Below are positions 44,557 through 52,153 of a stretch of DNA of 64,000 nucleotides, piece by piece (position 1 is the stretch's first letter; each line of letters opens with the position of its first letter). Both the position numbers and the translations under genes were made by a program. Under the pieces are notes generated by a model. That model ran no database searches, was not told the origin of the DNA, and was given only the letters and a program-made list of their open reading frames with translations. Source of the stretch: Anaerolineae bacterium (GTDB lineage: Bacteria; Chloroflexota; Anaerolineae; Aggregatilineales; Phototrophicaceae); assembly GCA_019912965.1 (NCBI GenBank), contig JAIOHM010000036.1:32493-96492 (forward strand). The letters are read 5' to 3'.

Positions 44557-45372
44557 ATGCAAACGAAACAATGTAGTAAGTGTAAGATAGAAAAACCAGC
44601 AACAACAGAATTTTTCGTTATTGATAAACGTAAGCGATATGGAGTTGGATCTCGGTGTCGTGAATGTGTAAGAGAAACAGCGAGAGAGAGGTATAAACAA
44701 CCAGATTTTCGTCCTCGTAAACTGACCCCAGAAGCGCAAGTGCGCAAAAACGCAAAAAGACGCGAAAAAAGAGCAACTGATCCAAAGTTTCGAGAACATG
44801 AGCGTTTACAACGACTAGCACGAGATCCAGAAAAACGTAAAGTATCTGATCGCAAATACCGAGAAAAGAACCGAGAGAAAATTACAATAGCTCAACGAGA
44901 ACGGAGAAAGCAGAACCCAGAAAAATTTCGGGAGACGAATCGCCGATGGATTGAGGCAAACCCGGAAAAAGCAAAATTACTTGTTAAACGATCCATGCAA
45001 AAAAATCCAGAAAGAGTTCGTTTGGTCTCACAACAGCATAGGGCAAGAAAAAGAAATTTACCAAATTCTCTGAATCAGGATGAGTGGAACTATGCCTTAA
45101 ATTGGTTTGGAGCATGTGCCTACTGCGGAAATAAGCCAAAAGAACTCAGAGAATTACAAGCAGATCACATTGTGCCATTAGCTGATCCTCAATGCCTCGG
45201 AACCGTTCGAGAAAACATAGTACCAGCTTGCAAAACATGCAACTCAAGTAAGTGCAATAGACCTCTAGCAGATTGGCTAAAATGGCGATTTGGGTCGAGA
45301 CACGCAGATAGGGTATTAGAGTTGGTATCTGATTACATGAAAACTATTCAAATGATTGGCATGGAATCATAA
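44557..45372 (+). CDS. HNH endonuclease with N-terminal zinc-ribbon
   Basis: 271 residues. An N-terminal zinc site has two CxxC pairs (Cys6/Cys9 and Cys34/Cys37), followed by a very basic region with NPEK-x-RE-type units (~70-160). The C-terminal HNH nuclease has CAYC (187-190), DHIVPLA with His204, and ENIVPACKTC with Asn220 and Cys225/Cys228. The lineage resembles phage-associated HNH proteins. The gene is AT-rich relative to the neighbours and lies 150 bp after the tmRNA, a typical integration site. It is not close to any recognisable integrase. Confidence 0.85.
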   Translation: MQTKQCSKCKIEKPATTEFFVIDKRKRYGVGSRCRECVRETARERYKQPDFRPRKLTPEAQVRKNAKRREKRATDPKFREHERLQRLARDPEKRKVSDRKYREKNREKITIAQRERRKQNPEKFRETNRRWIEANPEKAKLLVKRSMQKNPERVRLVSQQHRARKRNLPNSLNQDEWNYALNWFGACAYCGNKPKELRELQADHIVPLADPQCLGTVRENIVPACKTCNSSKCNRPLADWLKWRFGSRHADRVLELVSDYMKTIQMIGMES

Positions 45373-45383
45373 AAGTAAGCGGT

Positions 45384-45983
45384 ATGAACATTTCAACTGT
45401 CCTGTACTATCTTGGCGATCTGGCTCGGTCTACTACCCTTTCGCCCCAATGTACTCAAGTACGAGAATTACTACTTGATCAATCCATCACAGATGATCAC
45501 CAACGCCTTGCGAAAATATTCCATCTCATTAACAGTTCAAATAGCATTGATGCTGACACCGTTCATTTGCTCAGGCGCGGAATACGCGGTCATTATGGGG
45601 GAGAAGGATATGCGTTGAGCGTACCCCTAAATGAAGGAGCCGAATTTTGGCAGCAGCTTCGGGTTCGTTTTCCTGAAAATGGTGAACTTTGCATGGTTGC
45701 TGCCGATGCCTTATACGTAACGGGGGCAGAAGGTGCGCTAGAACTTTTTGTGCAGGCATTGGCCTTAGCGCCTTCATTTGCTTATCAACTCGAAGCCTCT
45801 GTTTGCGGCGCGCTTGAGAATTCAGAATACAAACTTCAATATGGATTGGCGAGACTCAAAGACTCCATCCAGAGGAACTATCAGGACGAAGTTGCTGAAA
45901 CACTTTCTGAGCTACGTACTGATTTTCAAGGTGATGATGCGGCGCTTCGGTCAATTGATGAAGTCATTACTAACGGAACCTAA
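45384..45983 (+). CDS. Unknown protein downstream of HNH gene
   Basis: 199 residues, 11 bp after the HNH gene and therefore likely co-transcribed. It has no transmembrane segment. A helical pattern with a possible TPR-like piece (LCMVAADALYVTGAEGALEL and FVQALALAPSFAYQ) spans residues ~105-145. The ribosome-binding site (AAGCGG) is weak. I do not recognise the family. It may be a regulatory or immunity partner of the nuclease, but only position suggests this. Confidence 0.55.
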   Translation: MNISTVLYYLGDLARSTTLSPQCTQVRELLLDQSITDDHQRLAKIFHLINSSNSIDADTVHLLRRGIRGHYGGEGYALSVPLNEGAEFWQQLRVRFPENGELCMVAADALYVTGAEGALELFVQALALAPSFAYQLEASVCGALENSEYKLQYGLARLKDSIQRNYQDEVAETLSELRTDFQGDDAALRSIDEVITNGT

Positions 45984-46004
45984 TATTCACACGTTCATCG
46001 AGGA

Positions 46005-46298
46005 TCAAAAGGAAAGACAGGGAATTTTCCCTACCTGAATTGGTTTACGATTGAGCGTTGTTCCAGTTTGAATGGATTCGATTATGGTTGCTACAGCGTC
46101 AATCACGGCTTGTGGATGACTCCACTGGATGAAATGGGCTGCGCCATCCACGATTTCCAGACGGCTGTTGATTGATAAGGCGGCCTGTGCTTCTTGCGCC
46201 CCCATCCACTCAGGGCTGGCCTCGATGGATGTCCCGGCTGTGAGTACCAGCAGCGGCTGATTTGAAGCATCGGCGTTTGACTCATTCTGTAACTCGAC
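46005..46298 (-). pseudogene. C-terminal remnant of an alpha/beta hydrolase
   Basis: The minus-strand frame from 46298 to the stop at 46005-46007 reads ASNQPLLVLTAGTSIEASPE, then EIVDGAAHFIQWSHPQAVID. This is the C-terminal third of an alpha/beta hydrolase, including the catalytic His in GAAHF. Upstream the frame is closed by a stop at 46299-46301, and the nucleophile half is missing. It lies at the distal edge of the AT-rich HNH block, so an insertion or deletion probably destroyed it. The remaining gap to 46410 shows nothing else. Confidence 0.7.
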
Positions 46299-46410
46299 TC
46301 ATAATGAGACAAAGCCCAGTGAGCATTATGAATAACCGCTATCGATTGCGTGGTGGTTGCAAGATGTAGTTAATAAGCGGAAATATGACTTATTTTCAGG
46401 AGTAGACATT

Positions 46411-47964
46411 ATGACTGACATTCCAATTCAGGACATACCCACTTACACCCGTAAGGATTTTGTCAGCGATCAGACGGTGCGCTGGTGCCCCGGCTGCGGG
46501 GATTATGCCATTCTGGCGGCGGTGCAAAAGGTGCTGCCGGAACTCGGTATTCTCAAAGAAAATATTGTGTTTATCTCCGGCATCGGCTGCTCCAGCCGCT
46601 TCCCATACTACATGAATACCTATGGCATCCACAGCATTCATGGACGCGCGCCGACGCTGGCAAGCGGTCTGAAGGTGGCACGGCCTGAACTCAGCGTGTG
46701 GCTGGTGACAGGCGACGGTGACGGCTTGAGCATTGGCGGGAATCATCTGCTGCACCTGTGCCGCCGGAATATTGATGTGAACGTGCTGCTGTTCAACAAC
46801 CGGATTTACGGGTTGACCAAAGGGCAGTATTCACCCACCTCGCTGCCCGGTCACAAAACCAAATCGTCGCCGATGGGCAGCATTGAGCAGTCGTTCAATC
46901 CGCTGTCGGTCACGCTGGGCGCGGAAGCGACTTTTGTAGCACGGACGATGGACACGCTGACCAAGCATATTGACGAGGTGATGAAAGCCGCCGCACAACA
47001 TCGGGGCACATCGTTCGTCGAGATTTTCCAGAACTGCGTCATTTTCAACGACAATGCGTGGGATCACGTATCGGATAAAAATGTGCAGGATGATAATGCC
47101 ATTTTCCTCGAACACGGCAGGCCGATGATCTTTGGCAAAAATCAGGATAAAGGCATTCGGCTCAAGGGGCTGCATCTGGAAGTGGTGCAGTTGGGCGAAA
47201 CCGTCAAAGAAACTGATCTGCTGGTGTATGACCAGACTGATCGTAATCTGGCCTACCTCGTCACCCAGATGGAATATCCCGAATTTCCGGTGCCGTTTGG
47301 GGTGATCTATGCCGCCAATAAGCCTATTTATGAAGAAGAATTGATGGCACAGGTACACACGGCGCAGGCGAAGACTCCGCCGGATTTGAAGGCGCTGTAT
47401 GCTTCAGACTACACCTGGACGGTCGAGGCGGAAAAGGGCGTCACCAGCACCGATACCACTGAGATGATGATGGTCACGGTTCTGGACGAAGAATATTGGG
47501 ACGACATGGAAAGCGAACTTAACGGGACGATGGCGGCTGCGAAATCCGACCTGCACATTGGGTTGGCGGAAGACCCGCTGGCGAACCTGCACCGGGGACG
47601 GGCGCTGATGACCGTCACGCCGGACGCGACACTGGCGGAAGCCATCCAGATTATGCAGGACTCGAACATCGGCGCACTGCTGATTGTTGATCTGGGGCGG
47701 CGACCTGTGGGCATTTTTACCGAGCGCGATGTGCTGTTCCGGGTGGCGACTCTGGTGGAAGATTTGACGGCACACACCATCGAGGAATTTATGACGCCAG
47801 ACCCGGATGTGCTGCCCGCCACCGTGCCCATTGCCCATGCGCTGCACCTGATGACCATCAACCATTATCGCCATGTGCCAATTGTGGATGAACAGGGACG
47901 GGCGTTGAGTATCATCTCTTTCCGGGATGTGGTCACCTATATCGAGCAGTATTTCGATCAATAG
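46411..47964 (+). CDS. 2-oxoacid:ferredoxin oxidoreductase beta subunit fused to two CBS domains
   Basis: 517 residues from ATG 46411 (CAGGAG upstream). Residues ~1-300 are the beta subunit (KorB/PorB type): RWCPGCGDYAIL, GIGCSSR, the thiamine-diphosphate motif TGDGDGLSIGGNHL and NNRIYGLTKGQYSPTS. Residues ~395-515 carry a CBS pair (MTVTPDATLAEAIQIM, then FTERDVLFR and FMTPDPDVLPATVP). CBS pairs usually bind adenosine nucleotides and regulate the attached enzyme. The alpha subunit, normally directly upstream, is absent; a hydrolase remnant and mobile block sit there instead. The stop codon lies in heptamer repeats (47959-47986). Confidence 0.85.
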   Translation: MTDIPIQDIPTYTRKDFVSDQTVRWCPGCGDYAILAAVQKVLPELGILKENIVFISGIGCSSRFPYYMNTYGIHSIHGRAPTLASGLKVARPELSVWLVTGDGDGLSIGGNHLLHLCRRNIDVNVLLFNNRIYGLTKGQYSPTSLPGHKTKSSPMGSIEQSFNPLSVTLGAEATFVARTMDTLTKHIDEVMKAAAQHRGTSFVEIFQNCVIFNDNAWDHVSDKNVQDDNAIFLEHGRPMIFGKNQDKGIRLKGLHLEVVQLGETVKETDLLVYDQTDRNLAYLVTQMEYPEFPVPFGVIYAANKPIYEEELMAQVHTAQAKTPPDLKALYASDYTWTVEAEKGVTSTDTTEMMMVTVLDEEYWDDMESELNGTMAAAKSDLHIGLAEDPLANLHRGRALMTVTPDATLAEAIQIMQDSNIGALLIVDLGRRPVGIFTERDVLFRVATLVEDLTAHTIEEFMTPDPDVLPATVPIAHALHLMTINHYRHVPIVDEQGRALSIISFRDVVTYIEQYFDQ

Positions 47965-47986
47965 CGGATAGCCGTCAGCTTTCAGC
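47959..47986 (+). repeat. Heptamer repeats over the korB-CBS stop codon
   Basis: CAATAGC, GGATAGC, CGTCAGC and TTTCAGC lie in perfect 7-bp register at 47959-47986; the stop codon TAG (47962-47964) is part of the first unit. This is the same family as at 54803-54830. Confidence 0.75.
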
Positions 47987-47998
47987 AAAATGCCTTTA

Positions 47999-48033
47999 GG
48001 GGACGATCACAAAATCGTCCCCTATTTTGTTTT
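47999..48033 (+). terminator. Intrinsic terminator after korB-CBS
   Basis: GGGGACGAT (47999-48007) pairs with ATCGTCCCC (48014-48022) around CACAAA, followed by TATTTTGTTTT. It abuts the end of the convergent AhpD-like gene and may serve both. Confidence 0.85.
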
Positions 48034-48517
48034 AGACGGGGGATTTGGCGGATTCGGTGGCTGGATGATCGGGTTCGTAAGTGCCGGGTACGGTGCGGAA
48101 GCTGACCGCCAGCCGATTCCAGCCGTTGATGACGATGATGGCCGTCGTCAAATCAACCAGTTCTTGTTCAGTAAAGTGCTGCGATACCCGTTCGTAAAGC
48201 TCATCCGGCACATGGGTATCGGCAATCAGGGTTACGGCTTCCGTCCATTCCAGCGCGGCGCGTTCGCGTTCGGTATAAAACGGGGTTTCGCGCCAGACAC
48301 TCAGCCCATACAACCGCTGCTCTGTTTCGCCCCCCGTCCGGGCATCTTTGGTGTGCATATCGACACAGTAGGCACAGCCGTTGAGTTGTGATGCCCGCGT
48401 TTTGACCAATTCGACCAACGATTTTTCGAGGTTCAAATGGGTGGATGCTTTATGAAACGCCAGCATCGCTTTATAAGCCTGCGGGGATGCTTGTTCATAT
48501 TCGAGACGTGACTGCAT
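48032..48517 (-). CDS. AhpD-like (carboxymuconolactone decarboxylase family) protein
   Basis: 161 residues. The redox motif CAYCVDMH (Cys48, Cys51, His55) is the AhpD/CMD active site, embedded in KTRASQLNGCAY. Such proteins reduce peroxides together with a disulfide partner or act as peroxidases themselves. AGGAG lies before the ATG. It overlaps the terminator of the convergent gene. No alkyl hydroperoxide reductase gene is next to it. Confidence 0.88.
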   Translation of the reverse strand: MQSRLEYEQASPQAYKAMLAFHKASTHLNLEKSLVELVKTRASQLNGCAYCVDMHTKDARTGGETEQRLYGLSVWRETPFYTERERAALEWTEAVTLIADTHVPDELYERVSQHFTEQELVDLTTAIIVINGWNRLAVSFRTVPGTYEPDHPATESAKSPV

Positions 48518-48611
48518 GTTTGCGCTCCTGTTTCAGCTTGATACTTTTCCACTATAGGGATGGACTGGAATGGTCACAAGAACCGCTTTTGGAGCAAAGA
48601 GCAGTACCACT

Positions 48612-50099
48612 TTAGACCGAATGCAGCGCTTTACTCAGTTGCTTTACGCCTTCGCGGATTTCGGGTTCGGTGATGGATGCATAGCCCATGAGCAAGCCGC
48701 CGCGCTGAGGCTGATTGATGCTGAACATGGATACCGACGGCGCAAAGATGCCCTGCGCTTCTGCCCGCGCTGATGCCGCTTGATCGTCAACCCCATCCGG
48801 CAGCCAGCCGACCAGATGCATTCCGGCTTCGGGCGCGTGAATATCCAGTGGTAAATCTCGTTTTGCCATCGTCACCAACAGTTCGCGGCGTTCGGCATAC
48901 AGCGACCGCATCCGGCGAATGTGGCGCGTCAGATGGCCTTCGTCCATAAAATCGGTCAGCGCAGTTTGTTCCAACATCGACGGATGCACATCAATAAATC
49001 GGCGTGCGGCGCGGAAGGCATCGACCAATATTTCAGGGACGATCAGATAGCCCAACCGCAGCGCCGGGAACAGAATTTTGCTGAACGTTCCGATGTAGAT
49101 CACACGATTGGCAGTGTCCAAGCCTTGCAAGGCCGCCAGCGGACGCCCACTGTACCGAAATTCGCTGTTGTAATCATCCTCCAAAATCCAGCTATTGGAC
49201 TTTTTCGCCCAATCCAACAGCGCCAGCCGCCGCGATAGGCTCATGGTGACAGCTAATGGAAATTGATGTGAGGGTGTGACATAAGCCAAACGGGCATTTG
49301 GGCAGCGGGCAATTCCGGCAGCAACGTCGAGTCCTTCGCTATCGACTGGCACGGGAATCAGATTCGCGCCTGCGCCAATCAACGCCCCGCGCGCACCCAA
49401 ATAACCGGGGTCTTCTATCCAAACCGAGTCGCCGGGGTCGATCAGCATTCGGGCTGCGAGGTCAAGGCCGCCCTGTGATCCGGTCAGCATGATGACTTGA
49501 TCGGGCGTGCAGTGAACGCCGCGTGCCACCGTCACATGATTAGCGATGGCTTCGCGCAGCGGACGGTAGCCAGCGGAGTCCTGATACGCATACAGACCGG
49601 GTATGGTGTAACGGGCGCGGCGGTTAATGCAGCGATTCCAGATTTCAAATGGAAAAGCATCCAACGCGGGCAGGCCAAGCTGAAAGGCTCTTTGCGGTTT
49701 ATCCGTTGGGCGGCGGCTGGGCATCGGCGGGGTTTGGGTGTAGGCGAGTCCACGATGCGATAAGCCGAGATTGGCGGTAGGCGTTTTATCCGGCTGGCTG
49801 GTTGAGGCAGCGCCGATTGAAAGCAGGGTTTCCGGCAGGAGCGAGGCCACGACTGTACCACTGCCTTCTTTGCCGAGAATATACCCTTCAGCCGTCAATT
49901 GGTCATAGGCATTCAGGATGGTGTTGCGCGAAACGCCCAATGCGGCTGCTAAAGTACGGGTAGACGGCAACCGCGCCCCAGCCGGAATTTGCCCATTCAG
50001 GATGGCCGTTCGCAGCCGTTCATAAACCTGTTGATACAATGACGTGGAGAGCGTTGCGGTCAGCGCCGCAAAGATCGCATCAGCATTGAGTTGGGTCAT
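48612..50099 (-). CDS. MocR/PdxR-type regulator (GntR helix fused to aminotransferase domain)
   Basis: 495 residues. An N-terminal GntR winged helix (ARLPSTRTLAAALGVSRNTI, then AYDQLTAEGYI) is fused to a fold-type I aminotransferase domain with VWIEDPGY and the PLP lysine in YIGTFSKILFP (Lys341). MocR proteins use PLP as a sensor and control genes of vitamin B6 or amino-acid metabolism; PdxR activates pdxST. No pdx gene is in view. Divergent orientation to the DUF420 gene suggests the 180-bp gap holds both promoters and the operator. Confidence 0.9.
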   Translation of the reverse strand: MTQLNADAIFAALTATLSTSLYQQVYERLRTAILNGQIPAGARLPSTRTLAAALGVSRNTILNAYDQLTAEGYILGKEGSGTVVASLLPETLLSIGAASTSQPDKTPTANLGLSHRGLAYTQTPPMPSRRPTDKPQRAFQLGLPALDAFPFEIWNRCINRRARYTIPGLYAYQDSAGYRPLREAIANHVTVARGVHCTPDQVIMLTGSQGGLDLAARMLIDPGDSVWIEDPGYLGARGALIGAGANLIPVPVDSEGLDVAAGIARCPNARLAYVTPSHQFPLAVTMSLSRRLALLDWAKKSNSWILEDDYNSEFRYSGRPLAALQGLDTANRVIYIGTFSKILFPALRLGYLIVPEILVDAFRAARRFIDVHPSMLEQTALTDFMDEGHLTRHIRRMRSLYAERRELLVTMAKRDLPLDIHAPEAGMHLVGWLPDGVDDQAASARAEAQGIFAPSVSMFSINQPQRGGLLMGYASITEPEIREGVKQLSKALHSV

Positions 50100-50280
50100 A
50101 GTCGCCTTCTAAAAATACCAAGCCAATGGATCATAACCGAAAGCCAGAATACCTGACTATTTTATACAGCTTTTTTATCGGTTCGTACCAATCCAGCACC
50201 CCAAAATGGCACGTATCCTAAGCGGAGAAATTGTACTTCTGCTATGCTGTACGCAATCATAACAACACCGGGGGATACAC

Positions 50281-51042
50281 ATGGATTACCTTCAACCACA
50301 AGGCTTTCTGGGCACAGGTGCAAGCCTGCTGGCCGACCTGACACTGATGGCTTACATTCTGCTGATTGTGCCGGGGATGATCGCCGGGTTCGTGTTCGCC
50401 CGACGCGGCCAACATCGTCCTTTACATAAATACACCATGATAACCATTACCGTCGCGAACTGGCTGCTGATTATCTTCCTGATGGTGGCGGCTTATCGGT
50501 TCGATGTGTCCAGCAACATCGGTTCGCAGCCGGGGAACGCCCGTTATCTGATGCCCACGATTCACGGCATTCTCGGTTTTCCCGCGCAGCTTTTGGCGAC
50601 TTATGTAATCTACCGAATGCTTCGGGAAGATACACAGGTTGCGGCGGCCAAAAAATGCGGCGAAACGGGTCAGCAGCTTTCCAAATACTGGTTTAAGAGC
50701 GCCAAAGTCGTCATGCGGGTGACGATTGTTTTGTGGCTGCTGACGGCGCTGCTGGGTGTTTTTAACTATTTGGTGCGCTACGATGTCCTTCCAGCGTTCG
50801 GGTCGGGTTCGGATGTACCCGTCGTTACAGCAGAACCGGCTGCCACGACTGAACCCTCCGTGACCGAAGAACCCGCTGCAACTATTGAACCTGCTGCGAC
50901 GGTTGAAGCTGACGATGATGAGGACGATAACGATAACAGCGGCTCTGACAACAGCAACGACAATAACGATGATGATGATGACAGCAGCGGCTCTGGAAGT
51001 GGCGAGGTCGTTCCAGCAGCCACGCAGGAAGCCGGGTCGTAA
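50281..51042 (+). CDS. DUF420-like membrane protein with acidic Asp/Asn/Ser tail
   Basis: 253 residues. Four hydrophobic segments (~20-42, 58-78, 95-115, 145-165) match the DUF420/YozB type of membrane proteins. The C-terminal ~75 residues are a low-complexity tail with ATTEPSVTEEPAATIEP followed by DDDEDDNDN and many Asp/Asn/Ser, likely an extracellular or cytoplasmic disordered extension. GGGGGAT precedes the ATG. Function unknown; relatives sit near cytochrome oxidase genes, which are not present here. Confidence 0.75.
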   Translation: MDYLQPQGFLGTGASLLADLTLMAYILLIVPGMIAGFVFARRGQHRPLHKYTMITITVANWLLIIFLMVAAYRFDVSSNIGSQPGNARYLMPTIHGILGFPAQLLATYVIYRMLREDTQVAAAKKCGETGQQLSKYWFKSAKVVMRVTIVLWLLTALLGVFNYLVRYDVLPAFGSGSDVPVVTAEPAATTEPSVTEEPAATIEPAATVEADDDEDDNDNSGSDNSNDNNDDDDDSSGSGSGEVVPAATQEAGS

Positions 51043-51058
51043 TTCGCTTTTGGTTTAA

Positions 51059-51096
51059 GCCCAACTTTGCACAGCTTATGCCCGGCAAGGTTGGGC
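51059..51096. terminator. Long hairpin between convergent genes
   Basis: GCCCAACTTTGC (51059-51070) pairs with GCAAGGTTGGGC (51085-51096) in a 12-bp stem with one G-U pair. No U-tract follows on the plus strand. It separates the DUF420 gene from the convergent TPR gene, so it is probably a terminator or a transcript-stabilising hairpin. Confidence 0.55.
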
Positions 51097-51108
51097 AATG
51101 CCATGTGA

Positions 51109-51957
51109 TTAGCCGAACCAGCGTTTTGATTTGTAGTGGACTGACCGATTAATGACGGTATACATCCGCAAAATGCGTCTTCCGGCGAACAACACGGTAT
51201 CACCCTGTTTTGTGCCGCCCATTTCGATATACCGTTGATAGTCGGCAATGGCATGTGAGTAGTCGTGCTTGAGCGCGTAAAGCCGGGCGCGGTCGGCCAC
51301 CCAACCCGCGTCGTAAGGTTGCAGCTTCATCAGACTGCTCATATCCGCCAGTGCTGAGTCGTAATCGCCCAATTCTTTATAGGCCATGTAACGCCCTAAA
51401 TAGCCAGCAAAGGCTTTAGGGGCAAGCCGAATGACCTGCGTAAAATCATCAACTGCCGCTTTAAAATTGCCGATCATCATATAAGCGTCGCCGCGCACAT
51501 CATAGGCATCGGCGTAATCAGGGTTAATTTCCAGTGCCTTGTTGTAATCCGCCAGCGCGCCTTTCATATCATGCAGTTCTACCCGAACCATCCCACGGTG
51601 ATAATAGGGGATGTCGAAATTGGGATTGATGCGAATGGCCGCATTGTAGTCTTCCAGCGCCGCTTCATAGTTTCTGGCGATCAGATGGACATGCCCACGA
51701 TTGTTATAAGCAAACGGGTGTTTGGGATTTAAACGGATGGCCTGGGTGTAGTTTTCCAGTGCGGCAGGCAGATTGTTAATCATGCGCTGCGCCAAACCAC
51801 GCATATTGTAAGCATCGGCAAAATCCGGCTTGAGCTTGATGGCCTTATTGAATTCGCCAATCGCCTTCCATGCCTTGTTCTGGTCGGTCAGTTCCACGCC
51901 CCGGTTGTAATGATCTTCTGCCGTTTTGGTGGCGGGCTTCGCGGGTTTCTTTGCCAT
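51109..51957 (-). CDS. TPR-repeat protein
   Basis: 282 residues from ATG 51957. After a basic N-terminus (MAKKPAKPATKTAED) the protein is made of about seven TPR units (YNRGVELTDQNKAWKAIGEF, AYNMRGLAQRMINNLPAALE, and so on). It has no signal peptide or catalytic domain, so it is probably a soluble scaffold. The frame is open upstream to 52044, but the MAKK start is preferred. It is divergent from kamA; the two share the gap 51958-52153. Confidence 0.78.
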   Translation of the reverse strand: MAKKPAKPATKTAEDHYNRGVELTDQNKAWKAIGEFNKAIKLKPDFADAYNMRGLAQRMINNLPAALENYTQAIRLNPKHPFAYNNRGHVHLIARNYEAALEDYNAAIRINPNFDIPYYHRGMVRVELHDMKGALADYNKALEINPDYADAYDVRGDAYMMIGNFKAAVDDFTQVIRLAPKAFAGYLGRYMAYKELGDYDSALADMSSLMKLQPYDAGWVADRARLYALKHDYSHAIADYQRYIEMGGTKQGDTVLFAGRRILRMYTVINRSVHYKSKRWFG

Positions 51958-52055
51958 ACCTTCAGAGTCTCCTTTAAGCAGGGATAAGAATACCGCCTCA
52001 CGCCTGCCTAATCCAGATGTGAAAACTCTCATGAGAAAATCCACCAGCAGACCTA

Positions 52056-52083
52056 TTGACGCCCTCTACAGTGGTACTATAAT
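52056..52083 (+). promoter_or_regulatory. Strong sigma70-type promoter of kamA
   Basis: TTGACG (52056-52061) and a consensus TATAAT (52078-52083) are separated by 16 bp. Transcription would start near 52090, giving a leader of about 64 nt before kamA. Confidence 0.75.
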
Positions 52084-52117
52084 CACTCATAGAATTAAAT
52101 CATTTTTCGATCTGACG

Positions 52118-52138
52118 AAACCGTCCATACGGTTTTTT
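52118..52138 (+). terminator. Intrinsic terminator in the kamA leader (candidate attenuator)
   Basis: AAACCGT (52118-52124) and ACGGTTT (52129-52135) form a 7-bp stem with a CCAT loop, followed by T residues to 52138. It lies inside the leader, 15 bp before the kamA ATG. A competing stem, TTTCG (52105-52109) with CGAAA (52116-52120), would remove part of the terminator stem, so it could act as an antiterminator. Confidence 0.7.
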
Positions 52139-52153
52139 ATTTGGAGACAGTCA

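Noticed and set aside
44488..44855. Overlapping Cys-rich frames on the minus strand
   Set aside because: They are shadows of the HNH gene on the other strand.
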